Positions 25,895-39,089 are shown, counted from the first letter of the stretch. The stretch: DNA of 64,000 nt from Tubiluchus corallicola (GCA_030141605.1 JAQGDQ010000350.1:166098-230097), one strand, 5' to 3'. The notes: generated from the sequence alone by a model not told the origin. Numbers and translations are program-made.

Positions 25895-26325
25895 TATTTT
25901 ATTTATCAGCAAATATGTTACGGCGATCTGTATAGTTTAGAGGTATGGTTTCTGTATTTCATGTAAGTGGGTGGCATGGTTCGACACTCGCTCTGGGCGA
26001 GATAATGTGTAAATATAAATCCACTGTTTTCTCATCTTAGAGATCAATATCCTTACATTAAGTCACGTTCAAGTGACGTCACAACATTTGTGTCGACCAG
26101 CAGGCCTATCTCTGACTACCCTCTGGTGTACAGTGTGCCTAGGCCAATATGAATACCTGCTTTTTCCATTTTTTGGAAAATTAAAAACTACCCATTTCTT
26201 AGAACTGTAGACCGTGATCTGCGCCTAGCAATTCAGCCAATTGGAAAAAGGAGGTTCCAATTCAGATCCATAACCCAACATCAAGGATGCAAGTAGAGAG
26301 GTTAATATTTACAAATTTCCACAAT
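25895..26325. repeat. upstream block shared with 40070-40568
   Basis: Shared words in the same order include GGCGATCTGT, GTATTTCATG(T/C)AAGTG, GATAATGTGTAA, AAGTCACG, CCCTCTGGTGTAC and GGATGCAAGTA. This block lies upstream of the first protease gene; the counterpart lies upstream of the second. It shows that the tandem duplication included 5' flanking DNA. Confidence 0.75.
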
Positions 26326-27084
26326 TTTTTGCTAGAAAGACACTTGCCTGATGCCCAGTTGAAGGCAGGCATGTGTGATTTTCAACCGCAGACTAATAAA
26401 AAACAAAAAATAAACCACGCTAACAATGGCCGGTCCTTTATTAATAAACGGTAAACGCAGTTAGGCAATAAACACCTAACTACCATTTTTTTATCAAAGT
26501 TTATCGACCTCATAACAGAATTACCAACATAGAAGTAAAACAATCATCGTACTTTCACAGTTACAACAGGGGCGTCGTGCACAAAAAAAAATTAGTCGGG
26601 CCCGACTGTATATAATGACGAAATTTAACTGTTTAAAAAACGTATAACTTTGAATTCCCACACAGTATTGTGCGTACAAGAAAAACGATTTATTTATTCC
26701 CAACTGGCATTTAACTTAAAGCTATAGCAACGGAAACTTAATTAAAATTACAATGTTACAATGAGTAACATAAACTTACAAAAACCTAAACCCTTAAAAA
26801 GTACATATTGTGACATATACCCACTCCAGCAGTACTGCATTTAGAAATTTAAAATTAATTGTACCACGAAACATGTAGAATGTAGATAGTCCACAGAAAT
26901 AGTCTCAATTGCAAAAACAATAATGACTCAAATGTTATGCAAAAACTCAATTATCATCCAAAAAATACTGTCACTGTAAGAAGTTCATAACAAACAAATT
27001 ACACAAGTTTTCAAACTAGACTAGGCGCTGATAGTGATTACAAAAACTGTACTTACTGTAATGTCCACTACTGACACTTGAGGA
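26326..27084. other. intergenic, no gene seen
   Basis: AT-rich sequence with no supported coding exon. A short minus-strand frame at 26521-26703 has no recognisable features. Confidence 0.4.
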
Positions 27085-28045
27085 GAGAGAATAAACAAAC
27101 TTGAAAGAATTTCCAACAAATAGCAGATGGCGTGTGAGTTATGACACTAAACATATTGATAATTAGCACGTAACTGAACAAACTCTGCTTATAGAATCTA
27201 TAGAAAAAATAATTTAACGATTCAAAGTAATGTTATGCCTGGCATACCAGTTATGACAAAAACTTACCAGGCGAAAGCTACATTAAAGTGCTACTTGTAC
27301 CCATAATATCAACGTTCTGTTATATCTTTGATCAGTTTTGCATTGTCTGAATTTCGAACAATATTTTTGGCTCCATATAGAATTGTAAATTATTATTATT
27401 AATACCTTGAAGGCCAATATACCATTGTTTTACGTAATTTCCTGAATTCTAGCTGCAAGAAAGCGAATGAAAGTATAGAATGGTTAAGTAAATAGCTACT
27501 GCTGCTGCTGCAGCTTCCGATACTGCTATGACGGCTGTGCTATTACTTCTACTATGCTAGTAGTTGTATGCTACCGGGCATTCATACTGTGACATTTTAT
27601 TTCATGGTGTCAGAAAATGCAAAATTGTGGCCGGACAACGTAACAATTAGTTTCGCTTCCGTAAATTAACTTTCGAACAAGAGAGAATAAGCAAGCTTGC
27701 ATAAATTTCCAAGAAATAATGCCATGTGAGTTGTGACGTTGAAAATATTTAAAATCACTATGAAGGTACGCTAACGACTCGGATCCTAGATAATGCCAGC
27801 CATACCTGTTATGACAAAAAGTTGGAGTGCCAACACTACATGAAAAAGCTGCTTGAATCCATAATACCAACATTCTTTTCTGTCATTGAAAAGTTTTTCA
27901 TTGTCTAGAAGTTAAAACCATTGTTTATGTTTAAATAAGATTGTAAATTATTATTATTTTTAGTATGAATACTTTAACATCCAATAAACCATTGTTTTGT
28001 GTAGTTTCCTGAATACTACCTACAAGAAAGCGAGAGAAAGTCTGT
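27085..28045. repeat. local tandem duplication, ~400-bp units at 27085-27485 and 27670-28045
   Basis: Both halves contain, in order, GAGAGAATAA, TTTCCAA, GTGAGTT(A/G)TGAC, CCA(G/T)...GTTATGACAAAAA, TTGTAAATTATTATTATT, CCATTGTTTT and CAAGAAAGCGA. On the minus strand each has a good acceptor (CTTTCTTGCAG or CTTTCTTGTAG) followed by a conserved stretch with ATTCAGGAAA. They may therefore be duplicated terminal exons, but no protein similarity is evident. Confidence 0.65.
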
Positions 28046-29368
28046 GACGTCCCAATGTCTGTTCGTATTGTTCCAGCTATTGCTTCTGCTTCTACCACTG
28101 CTGATACTTCTGCTGCTGCTGCTTCTACTACTGCAGTTGCCATTATTACTGATGATAGTGCTAAGCATTTATATTTGGAGGTGAAAGGTTTCATTGCCCA
28201 GATAATGCAAATGCAAGTAGATAGTTTTGGTTTCATAAGCTAAGTTTTGAACACGCTTGTCATTAGTTCACGGTCCCAGATTGATGGTCAAGATTCATGC
28301 TAATCTATGATTTCGGCAAGCATATTAGAAAATAGCTAAGACTTATTTTGTGCATCTTCAAAGACATTCGTAGGATCATGAAAACCTGCTCTCACTAAGC
28401 AACGATTACATTATTTTTGGTAATTTTTAGGTTTCTACTCCTCACACAATTGGGATTTCGTGTAAAATTATGCAAATATGAAATGCATTTATTTACGTTA
28501 GACAAGTTAAAATTTGATTTTTGACAAAAAAAAAACTGAAAAAAGTTTTCAACAACTGCAGCATGTGCATCATAAAAATGTATAATATCACGTGTGTATC
28601 GGCTAATGCAGAAAATTTCAGTAGCTCAGAAAACAGCACTCTGATATGTTTTGGTCTCTATTTCTAAAGAGAAATTCCTGTTAAAAGATGAGACGACCTT
28701 AATTTGTCATTGAGTGGTTGGCTATCTTTTCCCAGATGGAAAAAGTTGGCTTTTTATGGCATATTTTTCTTTTAAAAGTTCGACTTCCAGTATTTCTATT
28801 ATATTCCTTTTATTCTCTTCGAATTCAAATTAATATTCACTTTAGGTGGTTGCTTTTGCGCAAAACCTCAAAACCTAAAAAACAAAATGTCGAGAAGTAA
28901 ACGCTGGAAAAAATTGAGTGTTCGTTATTGCTAAAATTTACAGCACGTGGTCTAATTGTCCACAAGTTTTTGCCTCAAACTAAGCGAAGGCCTTACTTCC
29001 AGCAGCTAGAGAAGTTTATCACTACTTTGGTTCCAACATTTCACAGTTTTTGTCTTTGGTTCCTCTACATTAAACAGCTCTGTTTAGTTATTGCACACTA
29101 TCTTATGGTTTAAGACAACTTTTTGTTCTCTACAAATCTTTATCACTACTTTATTTTGTTTGACGATGACCATGTAAACAGATTGATTCCTTTATAGTTT
29201 TCTGAAGTGTCAACGACCCTATTTTTCAGTTGATGATTATATCTGACATTGTTCTGGTATTTAGTCTTTTAACATACAAAAGTTTTTCGGCCATAACCTA
29301 AAAACCACTAGTACCATAAACCAGTAACTTTCAACGCCAAGTGTTGATGTATACCATGTGTACAATAT

Positions 29369-30050
29369 GTGAAAGCTATCCTTCGTAAAACGGATATTAT
29401 CTCTGACGACCTCGTGAACACAAAACAACATATCAGGGATTCCGAGAGAACTAAACTGTGCACCTATCTCTATCTGAATCCCGAACTATCTGTCAGTGCA
29501 ATGTATAGCGTTAAAGTGAATGAGCTCCATAGGATTAAAACATCTCGGTTACGCCTCTCCTCACATAACCTAGCTATTGAGACGAGAAGATGGGCAAGGA
29601 TAAAAAGAGAGGACAGGCTATGCTCCTGTTCTGGCTTAAACATTCAAACAGAAGAGCATGTTATCTGTTTTTGTCCACTTACTAATCACCTTCGTGAAGA
29701 TAACACTGAGCTGAGCTTCAACGTTTTGCATGAATTTTTCAATGGAAACCCAAACTCATATTGTGAATTTGTAAATAACTGTTTAGCGATTTTTGGACAG
29801 TAATGATCATGTTAGGCGATAATAAGTGGGTAGTGAGAATGTATAAATAATTCTTCAGTTATTTTTTTTGACAGTAATGATCATGTTAGGCGATAATAAG
29901 TGTGTAGTGAGAATGTGTAAATAATTCTTCAGTTATTTTTTTTGACAGGAATGATCATGTTATATGATCAAAAGTCCTTTTTTTGTAATGATCTATGGAC
30001 TGAACCAAATGTTCAACTATCTGTTAATCAGTCAATAAACATATATATAT
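29369..30050 (+). mobile_element. LINE 3' fragment: ORF2 C-terminus and tandemly repeated 3'UTR
   Basis: Frame 29369-29803 (144 codons) ends with RLRLSSHNLAIETRRWARI and a CSC...EEHVICFCPL zinc-binding-like motif, characteristic of the C-terminus of LINE ORF2 proteins. The reverse transcriptase is missing, so the copy is 5'-truncated. The 3'UTR contains two full and one partial copy of a ~75-base unit starting GACAGTAATGATCATGTTAG. It ends after ATCAGTCAATAAACATATAT in (AT)n. The insertion lies between the two protease genes. Confidence 0.75.
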
Positions 30051-30405
30051 ATATATAGGAATGTCATGCTGTGAAACTTTATAACACACTTGCTTCTAAT
30101 ATTATTAAAGTCTAAACTTTGGCAGTTTTTTTGCGCCCTTCGGAATCTAAATGTGGCCGAGAGACGTAGGTTGGTTCAGCGGACGGGGATTCATGTGAAA
30201 TGCGTTATCACACATTACAATTAATTAACAAGTTAACATAAAAGCAGTGAAGTCCAAATTACACTTTTCTTGTATAAGATGTATTACTTTTTATACAAAA
30301 CAACATTGTGTAATCAGGATATTTGTAACAAAAAAGCACTAGTAATTTCTTTAAAGTTTTTGAAAAAATCATGCAGTTAGGGGTTACCGTTTTAACTTGA
30401 TAAAG

Positions 30406-33400
30406 TTAACTGTAATAAAATACTGCATAAAATATACAAGTTGCCGCAGTTGTGTGAATTTCTGATGCTCTACTTCTTACAGATATTACCGTCGATTTGC
30501 AGACTTTACCATCCATGCATTCTGAATTTTTATGAAAATATTTCACTTCGTCGATCCAATTCAAATAGTAGGAGACTTTAACCATCACAGATATTACTTT
30601 AAAACAATCATAGCGTCCATTCTCATTGCTATCCAATCCTATTATAGTCGATAATACACCAATTACCTGACGTCGGTTTTTCCAAATGACTGGTCCACCT
30701 ATATCACCCTACAAATGAATGAAAGATATTACAGCCAGTTGTAATCATTGTCACGTGACACACGTCAAAATAGATAAATTCGCCTATAAACAGACGAAAG
30801 TTATTATAGACCACTGTAATCACGGACACTTATCTTCCTGTCTAACGAATTTAAGTAATGAACTAAAGAAGACAATATGGGGGTAAAAAAATTATCAAGC
30901 TGATAATTAAATTTAGCAATAAGCTGGTGATTAACAAGGTAGTGAATAAAAGAGGCGAATAGTGACAATTTTCACGCTAATTAATTAAATCCAAAAATTT
31001 TGATGATTATCGAACTAATGAATTAAATAAAGCATACTGGTGATTAATTAAACTATTGAATTAAAGTCAAGAATATTGGTGGTTAATTAAACCAATGGAT
31101 TGAGTCAAGTATAGTATGTATAACACAGCGCTACTTTGGTGCCACTTTGGACAGCAGAGGGCCATTACGCTTGCATCAGTTAGAATGCATGCCCTTGTAA
31201 AGGTAAATTTCATGCATTTGATGTGGATAACTACACCTGGATAAGAAAATTATGGGGGATGAAGATAATAACAAAATTGTTACGCCAAAACCAAAGATTT
31301 TCTACACATTTTTGAGATATTTTGCAGAAAAACTGCCAGTTTTTATCCTTTGTCTTTGTCACATTACAGGTTGCAGTATGGAAATTGACTCAGCGATTTA
31401 CTTTACCTTTTTCTTAATTCTTTAGCATTAATATAGGCATGCAATCCTAGACAGATCTAATCATTTGTCAGTTGCAAGGAAACAGGATATCGTAAGAACT
31501 TTTCTAAAGTTATTTTGTTAAACTTCATTAACTTGTTAAAGTCCAGATGTTTATTAGTTAAATGAGTTTGTTTCCCTGTCCTAACTTCTTGTGGACAATT
31601 TCCTACTGATACAACTATGATAGAACACGTAATTGCATATACATTGCATCTTAGGTTCCTTTAGGTTATGTATTACAGATCACACTTAAGCATATTAACT
31701 TCAAATAGGCATCTCCTTTTAATTATCAATTCTGTCACAATTTCACACATTGAGGTTCAATATTGTTTTTGGTTACCGAAAAAGTTGGAACTTAACCTGG
31801 GTAATCACTCGGATTTTTTTCAAAAATAATACACCGGGCAAAGTAACGATTTATAAATCAGAATATGATGGTCTCAACAAAAACTCATTTTTTCAACTCC
31901 TATGAGTAGTAATAGTATAGTTTTGTTGTTTACACTTACATGAGTAAATTTCCTCATGTACATGCGTTTATACATGAGCGTTTTATACTTAAATTAATAG
32001 TATGGTTCTATTTTATGCTTATGCTAGTAGCATTCTGTGTTGTTTAAATGTTGATAGGTAGTATTGTTTTACTGGTTGTTAAATGAAAACAATAGTATGT
32101 CTACGCTACTGGAAACAGTATACTTACATAAGTAGTACAGCGCGATTCATGGCGTGCGCAAAAAACAACTGGCGGCCTCGAGTAATATGGCTCGCATGTG
32201 TAATTATTCGCAATTAAAAGAGCTTTTTGTAAATTATCTTGTATTGGCAAATCTGAAAGAAAAGTAAAATTCTAAGCATATAAGCTTAATGAGTGATATA
32301 TCAAACGTCATAAACCAAACGGGAAAGAAGTTGTAGAAAAAATATGTTACAAATAGAATGCATGTTTGCATATGTTTGTTTACACAATCTTTCCTGAACC
32401 TATTTGCCTCTTATATTATTCCACATTATGATTTGCTTTGATACTTAATTATTAGTTGGTCCCTTCCATCTATTTGAATTTTGCGTACCACGGTCAAGCT
32501 CGCCCCATCCCACGACAGTAATTCCTTGTCCAACATAATGGTGAACGTCACAAACTGGTAGTGGTGCAGGTTGAATATCGCTGGTAAACTTCACTCGTTC
32601 ATTCATTCTCAAAAGGGCTATGTCATTACGCGGGCCACGTGAAAAATTAAAAGCAGGATGCACTTTGAACCAAGCCACCTGTAAAAATACTTAACTAAAC
32701 TTTGTACAACTTAGTGAATTAATCAATCAAATAGCCGTCCAATTATCTCACTCAAAGAGATTTTTAACTGTTTTTTTCTTTATTTAGTTTATTACTTTAT
32801 TTTATTTCCACAATGCCAATAAAAAACAGCATTGTTATAATTTGCAAAGAGGAAGTTATGTTAGTACAACAAATAAACAAAATTTAAATTCATAATAAAT
32901 TGATATAACGGCTCAGTGATAATGCATTACTAAATCTTATGGTTTACATCAAAGATCAATTGTTATAACAAATTTGTTGTGGAAAGAATTGATGGCTGAA
33001 AAAATGCGTCACTAAGATATATGTATGCATTGGGGTGGCTGTGGTGTGGTGTGGTGTTATGGTGTGTTGTTGTGTGGTGCGGTTTAATGTGATGGATGTG
33101 GTGTGGTTTGGCGTGGGGTGATGAAAGAGATGTGGTGTGGTCAGGTGAGGTGACGTTAATATGGAATACAATTTAAAATTATACAAATTTTACTTGCTTG
33201 TACGAACTAATCCAGAAAAAAATTGAAATTTAACTTCTGTTGATTATTTGAACACAAATTGATTGAAACAAAAACACAGCATGAACATATTTGAAGATTT
33301 TGGTAGTTCTTTACTAGCTTTAAACATAAGAAATTGATTTACATAACCTGATTATGTGTTTATAAGTATGTGTGAGCAAGGAAAGAGTGTATAGGTGTAG

Positions 33401-36400
33401 CTTTTGTATTGTACACAAATGTATACATATCATAATAATGTATATAGCAGATACTATTTATATTATAATAGTGTAGATGTGGCTTTTGTATTGCATACAA
33501 ATGTATATTTACATCATAATAGTGCATGGGCAACGCTTACCCAACGAGTTATTGTCGGTTGAGAGAGTATATTGCTTCCCAGATGTATTTGCAAATGTTC
33601 TCCTGGAGTTTCACTGCAAAACGACAATTTTGTGTTACTTTTAAAATTCTAAACTTGTTTTTCAAGATGGACGTTGTAGATTAGATAAACCAATTCGTAC
33701 TACACGAATTATTATCTACACAAAATGTTGTTTATCAAGCATAATTATGACACAAAACCCACCCTCACAGCAACTATAAATTATTACATTACGTTACCTA
33801 AAAAGACACTCTGTTACTACGATATTCCGATTTGCTGCAAACTATTTATAATTAATTCGGATATAAGAGATACCTGGGCACAGATACTTGTATTCATAAT
33901 ACTTATATTCATGTTGTAAAATACACTTTTGAGTTTTATCGATCAAGGAATACACCATTACATAAATGTCTTTTCCTGCTAGAGCAAATATTCTTGTTAG
34001 AAATTTTTTATTTTCCATTAAAGATGTTAATACACAATGGTTTAAGACCTATTGCGCAAGCATCTATGGTATTGTGGAGAAACTACAATACCAATATTAT
34101 TAAAGAATGGAAGGCTAGTTCGTAGGAAGGAACATTCCTAGTTGTGAGCGCTCACAAGCGCATAAGTTAAATGCTTGTAAAATTATCGAATCGTAATTTT
34201 TGTTAACTGCTTTGGTAATTGTTTAATAAAAGCTATCATCACTGTTACTGCTTTTGTTGAATTACTTTGCTGAATTGGAAGTAATTGTAAGTGTATTCTC
34301 GTTAAAGACGCTATCTGCTTCAGGAAACTAGAGTATTCACATTGAAATGGCTTATTGCGGGAGCCAGCTTGATAACTCGAGAGATAAAGATCTATTTCAC
34401 AATGCGTATTTCGTGGTTCAAGGTCGTGTGGGAAATTATCATTGCCCTATAGATCAAACCTAAGCTCTCGGAGTCGGGCAATTAATCGATCACAAATTAA
34501 TTGTCTTAAAGAAATGAATTAATGAATTAATGAATGTGGATTAATGAAATAAGTCATTAGTATAAAAGTTAAATCGACAGTACCTTTACGTACTTTCTTA
34601 TGAATACACTTGGCGGGGCTTTGTGCAACAACAGCTTATGGTTGCATTAGCTGCATTAGCAAACTAAGCCACAGATAAAATGCATATATACGTTAACGAC
34701 TGTAAGCAGTAAAGGAAAGCTGCTTTAAATAGTGATTTTGAACAGGTGAAAAATTATTAAATTAATCATTCAAGGTTAAATGGTTGACGATGTAAGAGTA
34801 AATTATCGTCGTGGATAGAAGCCCAGCCAGGTGTTGCATAGCACATTATCAGCTGATGTTCGTCCGGCAACTCAGAAGTAAAGATCAATGATGTAATAAT
34901 TATGCGCAGAAGCTCATGGCGCATTAGGAGTTCGACAATAGTGCTTTGAGGCCCGCACCTCGGGGGAGATTAGGAACAGACGTTAAGACGGAGAGCTGGC
35001 ATTACCATCCTCTTATATTTACCGTGTTGTGTTTAATATTTAATAAATGCGTAGTTTATTAAATAAAGTCTTGATAGTTCGCCATGCTCATTGTGGCTAC
35101 CTCCCGCACCACACAATAAACAACAACAATCAGCAAGCAGCTTTATCCACTATAATAAACAGACTTTAACGCACTTTCTACACCAATTATTTTACTTAAG
35201 CTTACATGCTTACTCAAAAACGCAACGAGCCGCCGTCATGATCCACATATTATCGATGAGAGTTCCACCACAATGAGGTTTATTCCGTACTACAAGACCA
35301 ACCTTTAGGTAAAAAAATTACAAAACAAGTGATACAAATTACCCGCGCTTATTTTCTGTGATTAAAAATGATTATAAATATTTCTGTTGCAGAAAAGTGA
35401 GATGTTCCTAGTTTGTTTACTTCTACTGAAAGCATAAAAATGACCAGAATAACTGCTACACCTCAGATGTACTTCATGCACTAATGAGAATATTCATCCT
35501 CAGTCTTTATAAACCACGTCAAACAGATGCTTACTCAAAACTAAAATGAATGCAGCATAGCCTGCAATTGAAATTGAGTTTGGTGGCAGTATTGGATTTT
35601 CTAAAATGCGGATGCTGCCAATACTTGCGCCCTAGTTTAACTGCATGCTGGCCAGAAAAAGCGGATCTCTTCAAACTCTTATTTTGGTTACAAAAACAGA
35701 TTATTAAAAATTCAATATGGCAGCATGAGGGAACTTTCACTTGGTTTTGTGTAGACACAGAATTGTTGCTTGCTGATCAATATTGAATTAAAGCCTGTCT
35801 TAATCATTAGGATGTGGCTTGCAGACGTTGCCAGGAATTGCAATCTGCAAGTATGGCATTCAAATCTAGGTTCACTCTACACTTTTTCTTTATTTTTGTG
35901 TTTAGTCCATTTCAATAATCATGAACTAATTTCAACTAGCTGAAACAACATCCAAGATAACTGGGATTATAGCAACCGGTCAGCTAATATGTCTTGTCTA
36001 AACCCTCGGTAAAGCAGGAACTTTGAATTTGCAAAGTAACAGCCTTATGGAAGCATTATTATTGACGTTTATTATTAACTTTTCTGTATAAACAGAAGTT
36101 AGTGGTTTCCTACTTACTTGTTCAATAATTTTCGTGCGTTGAATTTCTCATTGAATTCTACATTCCTATATGAAAAGGATAACACGAAATTTCAGTTTTT
36201 GGGAAAATAACTCATTTGATATGCATACCACAAACGGAAATTCCCTCCCAATTACATCCTGTCCTCCTCGAATTCTTGGTTCAGCTGTCAAATTGGCAAC
36301 TAAAAAACAATAAAACAGGCAACAGAGTGCAAATCATACCTTCACCAGATGTTGTTACATTTGTGATCTTTGATGGCGTCTTTAATTCGTCAATAAAATA

Positions 36401-36853
36401 AAATAAATAGCATATACGCATGCGCATTAGATACACAAATTTTTTATTCTAAATTATTTTATGTAGATCAGGGGAGGAAGTAGATGAAAGTTGAGTCTGT
36501 GTAATTAATTTTAGATGCATTTGAAACCTGTTACTGATTCTCTTTAATTTCTTTTTAAACTGGTGGAGAGATTTTACTTTTTTTATTTCAATTCCTTGTT
36601 AATAAGGCTTAAGCAACAACGTCTTACCCAATTGTAACCACGCAGTGCATCACAGCTGTAATGGACGAATTATTATCCAGGATCTTCATTGGGTAAATGA
36701 GTTTGTCTTATACAGATTATTTAAAAGTTACTGAGACTAACCTTCGTTAAGTGAACCATTGGCAGTTGTAGAACGTGGAACTGATGCAGAAATACATTGG
36801 TCAAACCAAAACCATGTAGTACACACTAACGAAAGTAAAGCAGCTGGTTTCAT
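30406..36853 (-). CDS. secreted S1-family serine protease homologue, catalytically inactive (His->Arg, Ser->Ile)
   Basis: Seven coding exons: 36853-36742, 36299-36229, 35302-35214, 33613-33541, 32678-32489, 32252-32128 and 30708-30406, giving 320 residues with phases identical to the paralogue at 17.6-25.8 kb. Signal peptide at about residues 1-22; activation-like site AEPR|IRGG; Cys pairs around the active site kept. Position 87 reads TAARC (CGT) where His is required, and position 223 reads GDIGGP (ATA) where Ser is required. Asp134 (NDIALLRM) remains. All donors look normal (GTTAGT, GTATGC, GTAAGC, GTACGC, GTAAGT) and there is no frameshift or internal stop. This combination fits a retained pseudoprotease, a class known to act as binding or clip-cascade cofactors; its actual partner is unknown. 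The C-terminal tail after YLNWIDEV is again Cys-containing. Confidence 0.84.
33030..33150. repeat. GTGGT-rich tract in the pseudoprotease intron
   Basis: Irregular GTGGTGTGGTGTGGTG sequence at the position equivalent to the 33-bp minisatellite of the first protease gene (intron between exons 4 and 5). Confidence 0.8.
34790..35095 (+). other. possible solo-LTR-like segment in an intron
   Basis: A GC-richer patch with GAGGCCCGCACCTCGGGGGA is followed by TTAATAAATGCG and AATAAAGTCTTGATAG, resembling the poly-A-signal end of an LTR. No duplicate, TG...CA ends or target duplication could be fixed. Confidence 0.25.
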
Positions 36854-36984
36854 CTATGGCTCACAGACAAGACCACATTCCTGAAAATGATAATAAAAAA
36901 AGATTAATAATGTGCCTGCAACATTGAAGAAACTGGCATAATGATTCCAAATAATATTACCTAGTTTGGAATCATTAATACTTA

Positions 36985-37085
36985 CTGACCAAATCAAACC
37001 AAAAACAAGATGTACACACTAGCGAAAGTAAAGCAGCAGATATTAAAACTGACTAGACTACATTCCTGAAAATGATAATCAAAAA
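36985..37085 (-). repeat. partial extra copy of protease exon 1 region
   Basis: CAAACCAAAAAC, GTACACACTAGCGAAAGTAA and ACATTCCTGAAAATGATAAT repeat the sequence at and upstream of exon 1 of the second protease gene (36800-36895). The start codon region and signal-peptide frame are not preserved, so this is a duplication scar. Confidence 0.7.
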
Positions 37086-37097
37086 TAATAAATAATC

Positions 37098-37413
37098 TTG
37101 CTCTCTCTCTCTCTCTGTCAGTCTCTCTCCCTCTTTCTCTCTCAGCTCCCTCTCTCGCTCTCTTTCTCTCTCTCTATGTCTCTTTCTTTCTCTCACTTTG
37201 TCTGTCTCTCTCTTCCTCTTTCACTCTCAGCTCTCTCTCTCTCCTCTCCCTCTTTGTCTCTCTCTCTCTCTCTCTCTCGCTCTCTTTCTTTCTCTCTCAG
37301 ATCTTTCTCTCTGTCCCTCTCTTTCTCTCTCTCTCGCGCTCTCTTTCTCTCTCTCTCTCTCGCTCAACTTCTCTCTCTCTCTTTCTCTCTCTCCCTCCCT
37401 CTCTTTCTCTCTT

Positions 37414-37452
<39 letters not shown>

Positions 37453-37539
37453 TACTCTCTTACACTTTTTCTCTTACACTCTTTCTCTCTCTTTCTCCTG
37501 ATCTCTCCCTCTTGCTTTCTCTCTCTCGCTTGCTCTCTT

Positions 37540-37583
<44 letters not shown>

Positions 37584-37749
37584 TCTCTCTCTTTGTCTGT
37601 CTCTCTCTCCCTCTTTCTCTCTGAGTTCTCTCTCCTCTCTCTCTCTCTTTCTCTCTCTATGTCTCTATGTCTCTTTCTCTCTCTCTCTCTTTCTCTTGGT
37701 CTGTCTCTCTCTCTCTTTATCTGTCTCTCTCTCCCTCTTTCTCTCTCAG

Positions 37750-37792
<43 letters not shown>

Positions 37793-37937
37793 ATCTGTCT
37801 CTCTCTCCCTCTTTCTCTCTTAGCTCTCTCTCCTCTGTATCTCTTTCTCTCTCTCTCGCGCTCTTTTTCCTTCTCTTTCGCTCTCTTTCTCTCTATCTTG
37901 CTCTCTTTCTCTCTCTCTCTCTCTTTCTCTCTATCTA

Positions 37938-37971
<34 letters not shown>

Positions 37972-37995
37972 GCTTTCTCTGTCTCTCCCTCTTTT
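37098..37995 (+). repeat. ~900-bp CT-rich microsatellite
   Basis: Long (CT)n with CTTT, CCCT and TGTCT variants. Extended Ser/Leu or Arg/Glu frames on either strand are repeat artefacts. Strong pyrimidine/purine strand asymmetry. It lies upstream of the second protease gene and has no counterpart upstream of the first. Confidence 0.97.
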
Positions 37996-38565
37996 TAAAA
38001 ATGACTCATAATACTGCCTAGCTACAACTGTGTTCAATCCTCTTAATCTTTAAAATAAATCAATAGTTCATAAAGTGTCTAGTAATTAAAATATCACTCA
38101 CCCAAGCGGCAGTCAGTGCAAAAGAAATCTGCAAAAACAAAAAGGAAAGAAAAACACACACAAGTATATATGAACAATAAAATAAATAAATTAAAATAAT
38201 GATAACAAAAATTGCAGATCTCTTTCTTCGATTCACGTTCAAGTTTACACGCTGAAAGTATAAACCAGAATGACACTTCTTTGCACGAAGCCTTCCAAAC
38301 TCGCGTAGTCTTGGAAACGCAAACGCGTCTTGAAAACAATGGGCGACTGTCATTGTACTGCGTCTATAGTTTTAATAACTTCCCAACCTTACATATATTA
38401 TGCTATGAAAAATTTGAAAACTCTCTCTCTCTCACTCTGTTTCTCTCTCTCTCCCTCTTTCTCCTACCAACATTCACACAGTTACTCTATCACATTCTTT
38501 GCGAAAATATATATCCAGTGCATGCTAAAACTTTTTATAAATTATGCAAATATTCACTAAACACA

Positions 38566-38762
38566 TCTTTCTCTCTCTCTCTCTCTCTCTTGCTCTCTCT
38601 TTCTCTCGCTCTCTTTCTCTCTCTTTCTTTCTTCTCTCTCTCTTTCTTTCTGTCTCTCTGTCTTTCTCTCGCTCTCTTTCTCTCTCTCTCTTTCTTTATC
38701 TCTCTCTTTCTTTCTGTCTCTCTCTCTTTCTTTCTGTCTCGCTCGCTCTCTCTCTCTCTCTT

Positions 38763-38836
<74 letters not shown>
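38566..38836 (+). repeat. second CT-rich microsatellite
   Basis: (CT)n and (CTTT)n block of about 270 bases; a minor CT run also occurs at 38419-38462. Ends at TCTCTCGTCACG. Confidence 0.97.
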
Positions 38837-38839
<3 letters not shown>

Positions 38840-39089
38840 ACGTAGTTTTGTGTAGTTTTCGAGCAACAACGGCTCTGATAAATGGTGACAAAAATGTTCA
38901 TTTAGAGAGAAAGGTAATTAAAACAAGTGTTAAGTAATTGTGCGTCTTGTTGTGGACATTACTTTGGTATTATTAGATATGCTGTAAGTGGAGCGGTTTT
39001 GTATTTATTTGAAAAAAAACCTATACTAGAAATAGCCATAATCATAATTAATTACAAGAACCACATGGTCAAACGGGTTTGGCCATTCT

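Noticed and set aside
27931-28243. Ala/Val-rich frames on both strands
   Set aside because: Low-complexity (GCT)n-like stretch inside the local duplication; no homology visible.
37098-38037. Ser/Leu-rich and Arg/Glu-rich frames up to 266 codons
   Set aside because: Translation of the CT microsatellites; no start context, splice sites or domain.
38060-38353. Minus-strand frame with acceptor, short ISFALTAAW segment and donor
   Set aside because: LTAAW resembles the protease LTAAHC motif, but the flanks do not align with exon 3, and a 27-base exon has no partner exons nearby.
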